A DNA stretch of 64,000 nucleotides from Glycomyces sp. L485 (GCF_022548875.1 NZ_JAKZEW010000002.1:898-64897), one strand, 5' to 3'; positions 1 to 8,406 are shown, counted from the stretch's first letter. The notes: generated by a model from the sequence alone, not told the origin. Numbers and translations: made by a program.

Positions 1-171
1 CTCATCGCTGATCGATTGAAGCCCAAGCGAGAGGCACCGGGGAGCCGAAGACCCCACCCCCTCCCAACCATCCACCTCGTCATCGCCGCCGCCCTTGGCG
101 CAGAACAACCATCCACCCCACACCGCTCCCGCCAGCGCCCCCGCGGCCATTGCCGGGCTCCCAAGGCGCAC
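1..171 (-). CDS. Possible start of a small membrane protein, cut by the window edge
   Basis: A minus-strand frame stays open from a GTG at 171 to the window edge (57 codons). It encodes a short hydrophobic stretch (residues about 8-23, Ala/Gly-rich and ending WGGWLFC) followed by an acidic segment, as in a small membrane protein. A GGAGG lies only one base upstream of the GTG, so the true start may be the ATG at 150. No family is recognised. The plus-strand frame over the same bases does not look like protein. The rest of 1-317 holds nothing else I can support. Confidence 0.2.
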   Translation of the reverse strand, partial: MRLGSPAMAAGALAGAVWGGWLFCAKGGGDDEVDGWEGVGSSAPRCLSLGLQSISDE

Positions 172-317
172 CCCTCCGACTTTGCGCTTGGACGCATCCC
201 GATGAAAACGAACAGCCCGCGGTCGCTGACATGCCTTGAGCCCTGACCAACCGCCTGAACTGGTCCCGGAGACGAGTTCGGCCCCAGCGATCCCGCTGAG
301 GCCGTTCGATTCGGAGG

Positions 318-617
318 TCAGGTGGAAGCGGTCGGCGGACTGTCAGGCTTCTCGCCTTCGAGGCGGGTGCGCATGTCCTCGTAAGTGTCCGCGTCGATCT
401 CGCCCGAGGCGTAGCGCCTGTCGAGGATCTCGCGCGGCGAGCCGTGCTGGACCGGATAGGGGGCCCTTACCGGCGGCCTCGGCCCGAGTGGGGCCTCCGG
501 CTTGGTCAGGCGCAGGATCGACCAGACGATAAGGGCGATGAGTGCGGCCCAGAACAGGAAAGTCAGGAGTCCCCAGACCCAGCCGACTCCGTCGTAGTAG
601 TAGTGCGGTCCGTGCAT
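318..617 (-). CDS. Small membrane protein with C-terminal SHOCT-like domain
   Basis: This 99-residue protein begins with a His/Tyr-rich stretch (HGPHYYYDG). A single membrane span follows at about residues 14-36 (GLLTFLFWAALIALIVWSIL), then a Pro/Arg-rich linker. The C-terminal segment at about 60-88 (REILDRRYASGEIDADTYEDM) matches the SHOCT pattern, a short oligomerisation domain often found at the end of small bacterial membrane proteins. A purine-rich GGAGGGTGGG lies upstream of the ATG at 617. The role is unknown; SHOCT proteins are typically membrane-associated and self-assembling. The gene is monocistronic, with another minus-strand gene 98 bases upstream. Confidence 0.75.
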   Translation of the reverse strand: MHGPHYYYDGVGWVWGLLTFLFWAALIALIVWSILRLTKPEAPLGPRPPVRAPYPVQHGSPREILDRRYASGEIDADTYEDMRTRLEGEKPDSPPTAST

Positions 618-715
618 TGTCGGTTCCCACCCTCCATGTTTCGGTTGAGTGGTTCCGACTTCATCATCCGTTGCGTGAACAGGGCTGCATAAAGGCTTAG
701 GGCCGGATCAGAGTT

Positions 716-1309
716 TCACAGCCGGTCGACGACCTGCACGTGTCCGGGCGCGAAGGACGCGAGCCGGGCGAGGAGCTGCTGGGGGTCGGGGTCGAAGTCG
801 TTGCAGCGCATGGCCAGGTCAAAGCCGGCGACAAGGCCCTCAGTGGCGCGGTTGGCTTCGCGAAGGACCGAGCGGGCGATGAACCCGGGGCGATCGGAGC
901 CGCCTCGGCCGAGGTAGACGTCTGTGGCGAGCAGCAGGTACGAGTGCCCTCTGCGCCGGGAACCGACGGTGATCGCCGCGAGCTCTTCGACATTGCTCCA
1001 AGGGATGAGAAGGACCTTCCCGAAGCTGGGGCGCACGCGCAGTCCGAAGTGGTTGACCTGCAACTGCGGTGGTCGGACGAGCGGCGCGAGGAGGAACAAC
1101 GCTCCCAGGGCGGACACGGCGGTGAAGAAGCCGGGGAGCGCGACGACCGGGTTGGCCTCACCGGAGTCGAGGGTGTCGGGCTCGGTGTGGACCAGCCAGA
1201 GGAGCGCGCCGATACCCGCGGCGCACACGAGGGCGTAGAGGACCAGCGAGGAGATCCGGCGGGTCGGGGCGGAGCGTTCGACGACGGTCCAGTCCGAGCT
1301 TCTTGGCAC
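716..1309 (-). CDS. Membrane protein with two spans and a PH-like cytosolic domain
   Basis: I place the start at the GTG at 1309 because GAGGTG lies 6-7 bases upstream; a longer frame to 1396 has only Arg-rich, non-protein-like sequence. The 197-residue product has a charged N-terminus and two membrane spans (about 20-41, LVLYALVCAAGIGALLWLV, and about 56-75, FFTAVSALGALFLLAPLV). The soluble part that follows contains the pattern HFGLRVRPSFGKVLLIPWSNV, typical of bacterial PH-like domains. Function is unknown. The class is common in actinobacteria and usually annotated as hypothetical or PH-domain membrane protein. Confidence 0.7.
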   Translation of the reverse strand: MPRSSDWTVVERSAPTRRISSLVLYALVCAAGIGALLWLVHTEPDTLDSGEANPVVALPGFFTAVSALGALFLLAPLVRPPQLQVNHFGLRVRPSFGKVLLIPWSNVEELAAITVGSRRRGHSYLLLATDVYLGRGGSDRPGFIARSVLREANRATEGLVAGFDLAMRCNDFDPDPQQLLARLASFAPGHVQVVDRL

Positions 1310-1580
1310 CGGGTCACCTCCTGACCGCAACTGTAACCAGCGCCGTCGAACCGGCCGTCCCGGGCGGCGAGAGCGGACATGCGACTGAGATGCCAATCAA
1401 GGGTGAATGCGCAGCGCATTCGGGGTGAAGAGACGCGAATGAGCGGTGGTATCCGGCGCGGCGGCGACGTGGGGGTCCCTGGTGCGCGGGCCCCATCCGT
1501 ACACTGGTGGCAACCACCCGGTGTCCGCTTCGTCCGCCCCTCACGGTGAAGCTCGGGAGCCGAACCTCGGCTCCGGGCGT

Positions 1581-1624
1581 CGGATCATATTGTCCAGCCG
1601 GCACCGCCGGATCAGATAGTCCAG
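1581..1624 (+). repeat. Imperfect 17-bp direct repeat just upstream of disA
   Basis: CGGATCATATTGTCCAG at 1581-1597 recurs as CGGATCAGATAGTCCAG at 1608-1624, with 15 of 17 bases identical and a start-to-start distance of 27. The second copy ends 16 bases before the disA start codon. The AT-rich core stands out from its surroundings. It may be a tandem operator or part of the promoter; no known regulator is assigned. Confidence 0.5.
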
Positions 1625-1640
1625 TTATTGGGGGGTTCTC

Positions 1641-2708
1641 GTGCCGGCGATCCCGGATGAAGGCCTACGCGCGACACTGGCCACGATGGCTCCCGGAACG
1701 GCGCTGCGCGACGGCTTGGAACGCATCCTGCGGGGCCGCACCGGCGCACTCATCATCGTCGGCTGCGACGACGCGGTGGAGACGATGTGCACCGGCGGGT
1801 TCGAGCTCGACATCGAGTTCTCGGCGACCCGCCTGCGCGAACTGTGCAAGATGGACGGCGCGGTGGTGCTGACGACGGACGGCTCGCGGATCGTGCGCGC
1901 CGGAGTCCACCTCATGCCCGACCCGACCATCTTCTCGGCCGAGTCGGGCACGCGACACCGCACCGCCGAACGCGTCGCCAAGCAGACCGGCTTCCCCGTC
2001 ATCTCCGTCAGCCAGTCGATGCACACCATCGGCCTGTACATGGGCCCGATCCACCACCTGCTGGAGCCGTCGACGAAGATCCTCTCCCGCGCCAACCAGG
2101 CCCTGGCGACACTGGAGCGCTACAAGCAGCGCCTCGACGAAGTCGCGGGGAACCTGTCGAGCCTCGAGATCGAAGACCTCGTGACCGTCCGCGACGCGGT
2201 CACGGTCCTGCAGCGCCTGGAGATGGCCCGGCACATCGCCGACGAGGTCGAGGGCCACGTCATCGAACTCGGCACCGACGGGCGGCTCCTGGCGCTCCAG
2301 CTCGACGAGCTCATGGCCGGGGTCGACACCGACCGGGAGCTCATCGTCCGCGACTACCTGCCCGGCGGCACCGACTACCGCAAGGCCCTGCGCACCGTCG
2401 ACGAGATGGGCTCCACCGAGCTGCTCGACCTGTCAGCGGTCGCCCGCTCGCTCGGGTACGGGTCCTCGCCCGACGCGCTCGAACGCCGTGTGAGCCCCCG
2501 CGGGTACCGGATGCTCGCCAAGGTGCCGCGCTTGACCGAGGCCGTGGTCGAACGCGTCGTCTCGCGCTTCGGCACCCTGCCCGAGCTCCTCGGCGTCTCC
2601 GTCGAGGACCTCCAGGGCGTCGACGGGATCGGCCCGGGGCGCGCGCAGAACATCCGCGAGAGCCTCACCCGCCTCGCAGAGGTGTCCATACTCGACCGGT
2701 ACATCTGA
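1641..2708 (+). CDS. disA: DNA integrity scanning diadenylate cyclase DisA
   Basis: DisA converts two ATP to cyclic di-AMP and scans DNA for branched structures. The 355-residue length is normal. The N-terminal DAC domain carries the two catalytic motifs, DGA at about residue 73 and RHRTAE at about 104. A helical linker follows, and the C-terminus has a helix-hairpin-helix DNA-binding region (LQGVDGIGPGRAQNIRES, about 326-343). The start is GTG at 1641, preceded by GGGGGG. Adjacent mutY supports a DNA-repair setting, as is common in actinobacteria. Two direct repeats immediately upstream may control it. Confidence 0.96.
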   Translation: MPAIPDEGLRATLATMAPGTALRDGLERILRGRTGALIIVGCDDAVETMCTGGFELDIEFSATRLRELCKMDGAVVLTTDGSRIVRAGVHLMPDPTIFSAESGTRHRTAERVAKQTGFPVISVSQSMHTIGLYMGPIHHLLEPSTKILSRANQALATLERYKQRLDEVAGNLSSLEIEDLVTVRDAVTVLQRLEMARHIADEVEGHVIELGTDGRLLALQLDELMAGVDTDRELIVRDYLPGGTDYRKALRTVDEMGSTELLDLSAVARSLGYGSSPDALERRVSPRGYRMLAKVPRLTEAVVERVVSRFGTLPELLGVSVEDLQGVDGIGPGRAQNIRESLTRLAEVSILDRYI

Positions 2709-2739
2709 GCTCTTCCGGGACCGACCCGCATGGTGGGCC

Positions 2740-3402
2740 CTAGGTCAGAGTGAGGGACGTGGGCGGGGAGACCGCCTCGCCGAGCCTGGCGCGAATCTCG
2801 TAGTCGCCCGCCGGCAATCTCCTGCGGTCACCTCCGCAGCCCGGGTCGGAGGCGCGTGAGTCGAGCGTGAACTCCGCGGTCTGGCCCGCGCCCGCCTCCA
2901 GTTCCACCGTGTTCGGCTCCGCCTCCTCGCAGTGCGCCGTCGAATAGACGACGTCCGATCCGGCCGCGAGCTCGACCTCCACCTCGCCGAGCTCGGCCGT
3001 GCACGTCGCCTCCGAACCGCTGGCGACCAGAACGCTCACCGGCACCTCGGCCCCCGAGCGCGCCTCGTCGAACGCCGCGACGACCTGCAGCAGCAGCTCC
3101 TCCTCGGCGCACGCGGCAATCGCCGGCTCCGTCGGCGACGGCGATGCGCTGCTCGGCTCCGCCTCCGGCGTCGGCGCGATGTGCGGACGCTTCAGCGTGC
3201 TCGACTGCGACGGCCGCACCCACTCCTGCGGCTCGGCCTCGCCGTCGACGCTGGCGCCGCCGCCCCCCGAGCCGAGCGCCTTGAACGCGAACACGACGAC
3301 CACGATCAGCGCGACCGCCGCCCCCGCCACGATCGCCCGGCGCTGCCAGTAGACCGACGGCGGCTCCGAGCCCTTCACGAACCTGTCCTGGAAACGCTGC
3401 AC
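2740..3402 (-). CDS. Single-span membrane protein, hypothetical
   Basis: The 220-residue product starts at a GTG (3402). It has a short cytosolic N-terminus and one membrane span at about 25-45 (AIVAGAAVALIVVVVFAFKAL). A Pro/Ser/Thr/Glu-rich linker and an extracytoplasmic domain with about six Cys follow (ACAEEE, TCTAE, HCEEA, GCGG), which suggests disulphides. Function is not recognised. It is convergent with disA (32 bases apart) and divergent from mutY, with which it probably shares the 60-base promoter region. Confidence 0.7.
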   Translation of the reverse strand: MQRFQDRFVKGSEPPSVYWQRRAIVAGAAVALIVVVVFAFKALGSGGGGASVDGEAEPQEWVRPSQSSTLKRPHIAPTPEAEPSSASPSPTEPAIAACAEEELLLQVVAAFDEARSGAEVPVSVLVASGSEATCTAELGEVEVELAAGSDVVYSTAHCEEAEPNTVELEAGAGQTAEFTLDSRASDPGCGGDRRRLPAGDYEIRARLGEAVSPPTSLTLT

Positions 3403-3462
3403 TTCGGGACGCTAACCCACCCTCCCGGCGCATCGTCGGAACTACACGCGGAGAATGGGCGC

Positions 3463-4335
3463 ATGCTCGCACCCGACCAGCTCGCCGAACGGCTCCTGCC
3501 CTGGTTCGACGCCCAGGGCCGCACCGACCTGCCCTGGAGGCGGCCCGGCACCACCGCCTGGGGCGTTCTCGTCTCCGAGGTCATGAGCCAGCAGACGCAG
3601 GTCGCGCGCGCCGCCCCCGTCTGGGAGGCGTGGATGGAGCGCTGGCCGACCCCCGCCGACCTCGCCTCGGCGCCCACCGCCGAGGTCCTCCGCGCCTGGG
3701 GCCGCATGGGCTACCCGCGCCGGGCGCTGCGGCTCCAGGAGTGCGCGCGCATCGTCGCCGAGCACCACGGCGGCACTGTCCCCTCCGACCCGGCCGAACT
3801 CGAGAAGCTCCCCGGCATCGGCGTCTACACCGCCGCCGCAGTCGCCGTGTTCCACTTCGGCAAGCGCCACCCGGTCGTCGACACGAACGTCCGCAGGGTC
3901 GTCGCGCGCCTCGGCGGCGAGGCCGACGCCGGCACCGCCACCACGAAGGCCGACCTGGCCGCGGCCGAGGCGCTCCTCCCGGCCGAGGCGAGGACGGCGT
4001 CCCGGGTGTCGTTGGCGCTCATGGAGCTCGGCGCGCTCGTCTGCACCGCCCGCAAGCCCGAATGCGGCGACTGCCCGGTGGGCGACGCCTGCGGATTCTC
4101 GGGGCAGGAGGTCCCGGCCGGTCCGAGCCGCAAGCGCCAGCGCTACAAGGGCACCAACCGGCACGTCCGCGGGGAGGTCATGAAGGTCCTCCGCGAAGCG
4201 GACGGACCGGTCGAACGGGGCCGGATCGACGCGGCCTGGCCTGATCCGCGCATGCTCGACGAGGCCGTCGCCCAGCTCATCGCAGAGGGGCTCATAGAGA
4301 CCGACGAAAACGGTCGATTCGAGTTGCCGTCTTAG
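3463..4335 (+). CDS. mutY: A/G-specific adenine DNA glycosylase MutY
   Basis: MutY removes adenine mispaired with 8-oxoguanine. The 290-residue protein has the catalytic Glu motif SEVMSQQTQV (about residues 38-47), the helix-hairpin-helix LPGIGVYTAAAV (about 117-128) and the catalytic Asp in VVDTNVRR (about 139). A C-x6-C-x2-C-x5-C iron-sulphur loop follows at about residues 194-210. As in mycobacteria it lacks the long C-terminal NUDIX-like domain of E. coli MutY. The start chosen is ATG 3463, with GGAG ten bases upstream. A winged-helix-like tail (HVRGEVMKVLRE...) closes the protein. Confidence 0.95.
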   Translation: MLAPDQLAERLLPWFDAQGRTDLPWRRPGTTAWGVLVSEVMSQQTQVARAAPVWEAWMERWPTPADLASAPTAEVLRAWGRMGYPRRALRLQECARIVAEHHGGTVPSDPAELEKLPGIGVYTAAAVAVFHFGKRHPVVDTNVRRVVARLGGEADAGTATTKADLAAAEALLPAEARTASRVSLALMELGALVCTARKPECGDCPVGDACGFSGQEVPAGPSRKRQRYKGTNRHVRGEVMKVLREADGPVERGRIDAAWPDPRMLDEAVAQLIAEGLIETDENGRFELPS

Positions 4336-4794
4336 TGACAAGCGGCGTTCCCACTGCTAACGTATGAATTGAGAGAACTTCACGATGCTCGGTTGGTGCC
4401 GATTCTTAGAGTCGGCGGCTCTGGGTCCGACTCCGCTTCTCACACAAGCGGGGCACCGGACGGGCCAACAGGCCCGTGCTCACCGCCGGTGCCAGAGCCG
4501 ACACACCTACCGCCAAGGCCGCCCCCGCGCGGCCGGCCAGGAACACGACGACGCGGCTCGCGCCATCACAACGTCGCGTCGACCGCGGACCAGCCGCATG
4601 AAAGCGGCCGAGGCGAATGCGAACGCCGTCAGGCGTCGCGACCGGGCAACGACGATGCCGCCGAGGTACCGCGCGCTCAGACCCCGGCGGCACCGTCACG
4701 TTTCAACCGGCCACCGCTTGCCGAACTCTATGGCGCCCGTTCAGGGCAAGAAAAACGCCGCCCGCACACGTGCTGACGGCTGCTGCCGGGTTCG
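4336..4794. other. Intergenic stretch without a confident gene
   Basis: No intact gene is supported between mutY and the bldC terminator. On the minus strand two different frames at about 4405-4720 each contain a hydrophobic, actinobacterial-codon stretch (first LTAFAFASAAFMRLV, then RVVVFLAGRAGAALAVGVSA in the next frame). Together they look like a decayed or frameshifted small membrane protein. This is only a suspicion and neither frame alone makes a convincing gene. Confidence 0.3.
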
Positions 4795-4817
4795 GCGGGC
4801 CCTGAGGGAGGGCCCGC
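4795..4817 (-). terminator. Stem-loop downstream of bldC
   Basis: GCGGGCCC pairs perfectly with GGGCCCGC around a 7-base loop, 55 bases beyond the bldC stop codon. There is no T-run, which is usual for actinobacterial terminators. Confidence 0.6.
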
Positions 4818-4871
4818 GCTTCCCGACTCGATCGGTTCCGGCGGCCGGCAGGGTGGTCCGGCCAGCCCGGG

Positions 4872-5093
4872 CTACTCGCCCGATTCGCGCTGGCCGGGGA
4901 TGTCTCCGTTGATGAGGGCGCGGATCTCCGACTCGCGGTAGCGGCGGTGGCCGCCGAGGGTGCGGATCGCCGAGATCTTCCCCGCCTTGGCCCAACGGGT
5001 GACGGTCTTGGGATCGACGCGGAACATCGCGGCGACCTCAGAGGGTGTGAGCAGGGTCTCGGTTTCAACCGGAAGGTTCAAATCTGTCGTCAT
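4872..5093 (-). CDS. bldC: Developmental MerR-like DNA-binding protein BldC
   Basis: BldC is a small DNA-binding protein with only the winged-helix of the MerR family. In Streptomyces it controls entry into development and binds DNA as head-to-tail repeats. The 73-residue product contains the family core TPSEVAAMFRVDPKTVTRWA, then KISAIRTLGGHRRYRESEI. I start it at ATG 5093 because GGAGGAG lies eight bases upstream; the open frame extending to 5162 has no such site. The gene is monocistronic with a hairpin terminator. The 206-base upstream region holds a perfect 12-bp palindrome. Confidence 0.95.
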   Translation of the reverse strand: MTTDLNLPVETETLLTPSEVAAMFRVDPKTVTRWAKAGKISAIRTLGGHRRYRESEIRALINGDIPGQRESGE

Positions 5094-5240
5094 CGTTCGT
5101 TCTCCTCCACAGGCGGGCTTGGAATCACCGGCTGCCGCAGCCTCGATTCTTTCCTTCTCCAATCGTCCGTGCTGTCGTAGATGTCCGACATAGTCCGAAC
5201 GGCCGATTTTGGCTGGACTTTCCGCTCGTTCACCTCATCC

Positions 5241-5252
5241 GAGTGATCACTC
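5241..5252. promoter_or_regulatory. Perfect 12-bp palindrome upstream of bldC
   Basis: GAGTGATCACTC is self-complementary and lies about 150 bases upstream of the bldC start, between bldC and the 3' end of the next minus-strand gene. A regulator-binding site is possible; no binder is assigned. Confidence 0.35.
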
Positions 5253-5299
5253 CACAGGAGAATCCGGTGCTCGCGAGCGCACTGCCTCGACTGTGAAGT

Positions 5300-6136
5300 T
5301 CAATTCAACCGCTCGGCGAGACGACGATCACGCCATCGCTCCACCAGGCGCGCATAGCAGTCCTGCGCGGCCTCCCTCTCGCCCGCGCCGAGCTTGTCGA
5401 GCGCCTCCCAGGTGATGTCTACCGAGTCCTCCCGACGCAGCTCCTCGTCGTCCATGCGCGCGACCAGGCCGCCGTAGTCGAGCTCGACGAGCGAGTCGTG
5501 GCCGAAGCCCTCCAGCCACTCGGCCGTCTCGCCGATCGCCGCCGCGAGGTCGGCGTCGTCGCCGAATTCGGCGCGGAGGAGGTTGCGGGCGACGACGAGC
5601 TGCGTGCGAGCCTTCGCGATCGGGGTGCGGTAGCGCAGCCACGTGGCGCGGGGGCGGACGACGAGCTGACGGTCCTCGGGCCGGACGCAGGCGAACCAGC
5701 GCAGCGGCACCGACCAGGACGCGACCTGCTCATGGGTGTCGGCCGGCGCCTCGTGCCGGTCGGTGAGGTCGTCGTGGGCGACGACCTCCGCGGCCGAGGC
5801 GAGGAAGTCCGGCGGGACGAGCGCCTCGGCGACCGCCTCCGGCGTCAGGCGGCGCAGCTCCAGCGCCGCCTGGGCGATCCGGTAGCGCAGGTTCCACGGG
5901 CACACCAGCGGGTCGGCGTCCTCGCCGCGGTCGATGACGTAGGCCTCGCGCCCGAAGGAGGGGACACTCCGCCAGGGCCATCCGACGCGCTCGTAGAGTG
6001 CTTCTCGGCGCAGCCTCGGGCCCTCGTGCTGTTCGGGCGCCCGTCCGGACGCGGCGTAGGCGCGCCAGTAGTCGGCGTCGGCGAAGGCCCCGGCCGGCTC
6101 GTAGACGCGCAGATACGAAGCGTTCGGTTCGTACAC
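5300..6136 (-). CDS. Conserved actinobacterial protein of unknown function
   Basis: The 278-residue soluble protein starts at GTG 6136 and has no signal peptide or membrane span. It is rich in Trp, Arg and acidic residues. Examples are LRVYEPAGAF near the N-terminus, WNLRYRIAQAALELRRL at about 81-97, and a C-terminal helical part with WLEGFGHDSLVELDYGGL and EREAAQDCYARL. I do not recognise a catalytic motif, although the even composition and codon use leave no doubt it is a real gene. The divergent neighbour is the amino-acid dehydrogenase 477 bases away. Confidence 0.75.
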   Translation of the reverse strand: MYEPNASYLRVYEPAGAFADADYWRAYAASGRAPEQHEGPRLRREALYERVGWPWRSVPSFGREAYVIDRGEDADPLVCPWNLRYRIAQAALELRRLTPEAVAEALVPPDFLASAAEVVAHDDLTDRHEAPADTHEQVASWSVPLRWFACVRPEDRQLVVRPRATWLRYRTPIAKARTQLVVARNLLRAEFGDDADLAAAIGETAEWLEGFGHDSLVELDYGGLVARMDDEELRREDSVDITWEALDKLGAGEREAAQDCYARLVERWRDRRLAERLN

Positions 6137-6191
6137 GAGGCAGATACTTCCACAGCGCCCACCGACGCGACCGAGTGCCTTCGCCGATCAA

Positions 6192-6218
6192 GGTGATTCG
6201 GATCGCATCCGAATCACC
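6192..6218. promoter_or_regulatory. 27-bp perfect dyad in the divergent intergenic region
   Basis: GGTGATTCGGAT is followed by CGC and its exact complement ATCCGAATCACC (12-bp arms). It lies 55 bases upstream of the GTG of the minus-strand gene starting at 6136 and about 395 bases from the dehydrogenase start. No gene ends here, so a terminator is less natural than an operator. The rest of 6137-6613 shows only a small dyad CGCTCG-CC-CGAGCG at 6264-6277. Confidence 0.45.
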
Positions 6219-6613
6219 GTCACCTCGCAGGAGGCCGGGCCGTTAGCCCATGCGTCGGATGATCGCTCGCCCGAGCGAAGAGCAAGGAGCACCTGGAATG
6301 GAGCGAGACCCGAGCGCGCGGCGCCGCCGTCCGTACGCACCTGCCGCTGTGGGAACTGCCAGACCACCAGACGACGGGACAGGAATTCCGCGCTGGTGAT
6401 TCTCGGCCCGGGCTGATTTCGCCGCTGAGACCGGAAGTCCTCGGCGGCCGAGGGACGCGCAGGCGGCCAGAGTTGGGAATCTCCTCATCCGAGACGAGAA
6501 TGCGAAGTCATAGACTGGTCGCGTAGCCGTACCCGTGCTACGCCAAAACGCCCCGGCCGCGATCCGGCCGATCATAGGGCGGGTCCGGCCCGCCCACGGA
6601 ACTGGAGCAAGTC

Positions 6614-7843
6614 ATGAGCATCTTCGACGAATGCGGCCATGAGCAGGTCGTGTTCTGCCACGACCCGGACTCCGGGCTGCGCGCGGTCATCGCGATCTAC
6701 TCGACCGCGCTCGGCCCTGCCCTCGGCGGCACCCGCTTCTACCCCTACGCGACCGAGCAGGAGGCCCTCACCGACGTGCTGCACCTGTCGGAGGGCATGG
6801 CCTATAAGAACGCGCTCGCCGGGCTCGACCACGGCGGCGGCAAGGCCGTCATCTGGGGCGACCCGGCCACCGACAAGAGCGAAGCGCTCCTGCGCGCCTA
6901 CGGCCGCTTCGTCGAGTCCCTCGGCGGTCGCTACGTGACCGCCTGCGACGTCGGTACCTATGTGGAGGACATGGACGTCGTCGCGCGCGAGTCGCGGCAC
7001 GTCACCGGCCGGTCGCCCGAGGCCGGCGGTGCCGGCGACTCCTCGATCCTCACCGCTTTCGGCGTCTTCCAGGCCATGCGGGCCGCCGCCCGCCACCGCT
7101 GGGGCTCAAGCGACCTCTCCGGGCGCACGGTGGGCATCGCGGGGCTCGGCAAGGTCGGCCGCCACCTGCTGCCGCACCTGACCGAGGCCGGCGCCGACAT
7201 CGTCGCCACCGACATCTCCGAGGCCGCCCGCGTCTGGACCGCCGAGCAGTTCCCGAAGGTGCGCCTGGTGTCCGACACCGACGAGCTCATCGCCTCCGGT
7301 CTCCACCTCTACGCCCCGTGCGCCCTGGGCGGGGTGCTCAACGAGCATTCTGTGAAGATCCTCGACGCCGATGTCGTCTGCGGCGCGGCCAACAACCAGC
7401 TTGCCGAGCCCGGCGTCGCCGACGAGCTCGAACGGGCCGGGATCCTCTACTGCCCGGACTACGTGGTCAACTCCGGCGGGGTCATTCAGGTCGGTGACGA
7501 GTACGGCGGCGCCTTCGACTTCAAGCGGGCCGAACGCCACACCGCGACGGTCTTCGACACCACCGCGGCCATCCTCGATCGCGCCGAGGACGACGGTGTC
7601 ACGCCGGTCGCCGCCGCCGACGTCATCGCCGAGGAGCGCATGGCCGCCGTCGGCCGACTCCAGCGGCTGCGCCTGTTCAGGTTATCGGTCGCTCACATCG
7701 CGGGAGCCGACTCCCGCGATGTGAACTCGTGTTCACGCTGCACCGGGCCGCTCGCCGGTCCGGTCTCGACTCGATCGCCCGTAATCTGTGGCATCGAACT
7801 CATGGGCCGGGATGCAACCGAGCGCCGCGAGGTTGTACCGTAG
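6614..7843 (+). CDS. vdh: Leu/Phe/Val-type amino-acid dehydrogenase with an aberrant C-terminal extension
   Basis: This NAD-dependent enzyme oxidatively deaminates branched-chain amino acids to 2-keto acids, feeding the Bkd complex encoded at 19-23 kb. The Glu/Leu/Phe/Val dehydrogenase signature is clear: [12 protein letters not shown], then [16 protein letters not shown] with the catalytic Lys (about 69-84), and the Rossmann motif GIAGLGKVG (about 175-183). Family members are about 350-370 residues. Here the frame runs to 409: after about residue 358 the sequence stops looking like the family and the frame passes through a perfect 14-bp hairpin at 7693-7724. The stop codon has probably been lost. 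The start is ATG 6614, with GGAGC (6604-6608) upstream. Confidence 0.9.
   Translation: MSIFDECGHEQVVFCHDPDSGLRAVIAIYSTALGPALGGTRFYPYATEQEALTDVLHLSEGMAYKNALAGLDHGGGKAVIWGDPATDKSEALLRAYGRFVESLGGRYVTACDVGTYVEDMDVVARESRHVTGRSPEAGGAGDSSILTAFGVFQAMRAAARHRWGSSDLSGRTVGIAGLGKVGRHLLPHLTEAGADIVATDISEAARVWTAEQFPKVRLVSDTDELIASGLHLYAPCALGGVLNEHSVKILDADVVCGAANNQLAEPGVADELERAGILYCPDYVVNSGGVIQVGDEYGGAFDFKRAERHTATVFDTTAAILDRAEDDGVTPVAAADVIAEERMAAVGRLQRLRLFRLSVAHIAGADSRDVNSCSRCTGPLAGPVSTRSPVICGIELMGRDATERREVVP
7693..7736 (+). terminator. Perfect 14-bp hairpin inside the 3' end of the dehydrogenase frame
   Basis: TCACATCGCGGGAG at 7693-7706 pairs completely with CTCCCGCGATGTGA at 7711-7724 around a 4-base loop. 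A second hairpin (GTGAAC-TCGT-GTTCAC, 7721-7736) overlaps the last four bases of the first, so the two cannot form together. Its position matches where the dehydrogenase family normally ends, so it is most likely that gene's terminator. Confidence 0.7.
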
Positions 7844-7922
7844 GAGCCACGAAGAGATTGCAAGCATGCCGGGGCGCCGAATTGGCTGCCCCGATGATTT
7901 CTGTGCGAGGGGGTCGAGCCAT

Positions 7923-8189
7923 ATGGGGCGCGGCCGAGCTAAGGCAAAGCAGACCAAAGTGGCCCGGAAGCTCAAGTACCATGCTCCGAACACCGACCTG
8001 CGCGCGCTCGAGCGCGAGCTCTCAGGCGGTCGTGAGGATGCCGGTGACGTCGAGCCTGACGAGCCTGAAGAGGACCCGTACGCTGCTTACGCCGATCGGT
8101 ACAACGCGGACGACGACGAAGTCCGTGAGGATGACTGGATCCCGCCGGACAAGAGGTTAGCCGTCTCGGCGGAGCTCGCAGCCCTGTAG
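7923..8189 (+). CDS. DUF3073 family protein
   Basis: The 88-residue protein matches the actinobacterial DUF3073 family from its first residues (MGRGRAKAKQTKVARKLKY, then HAPNTDLRALERELSGG). A highly acidic tail follows (DEPEEDPYAAYADRY). The basic head and acidic tail are typical of the family; function is unknown. I start it at ATG 7923 because the family begins with MGRGRAKAKQ and a GAGGGGG site is ten bases upstream. Upstream codons in the same frame back to 7788 are not family-like. A very strong terminator follows. Confidence 0.92.
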   Translation: MGRGRAKAKQTKVARKLKYHAPNTDLRALERELSGGREDAGDVEPDEPEEDPYAAYADRYNADDDEVREDDWIPPDKRLAVSAELAAL

Positions 8190-8359
8190 GCCGCGGGCCT
8201 GGCCCGGTCCGGCATCTGCAATCCACATATCTGGCATCAACCGCGTTCACCGCCGACCTCCGCGCCGGTCCCACCGACCCGTGCGCCGCGAAGCAGTGGA
8301 GGCGGGTCGGGCGTCGATGCGGTCGGTCCCGACGAAGCGAGAACACAGCACAGCACTAA

Positions 8360-8398
8360 GACGAGGCGGTCGCGACCACGGGTCGCGACCGCCTCGTC
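8360..8398. terminator. 18-bp perfect bidirectional terminator hairpin
   Basis: GACGAGGCGGTCGCGACC pairs without mismatch with GGTCGCGACCGCCTCGTC around a 3-base loop. It sits between the convergent DUF3073 gene and the minus-strand gene ending at 8407, so it can serve both. Confidence 0.85.
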
Positions 8399-8406
8399 CG
8401 TTCCGT

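Noticed and set aside
1-246. Plus-strand frame at the left edge (76 codons from 16)
   Set aside because: It is Pro/Arg/His-rich with no ribosome-binding site or domain; the minus-strand frame is slightly more plausible.
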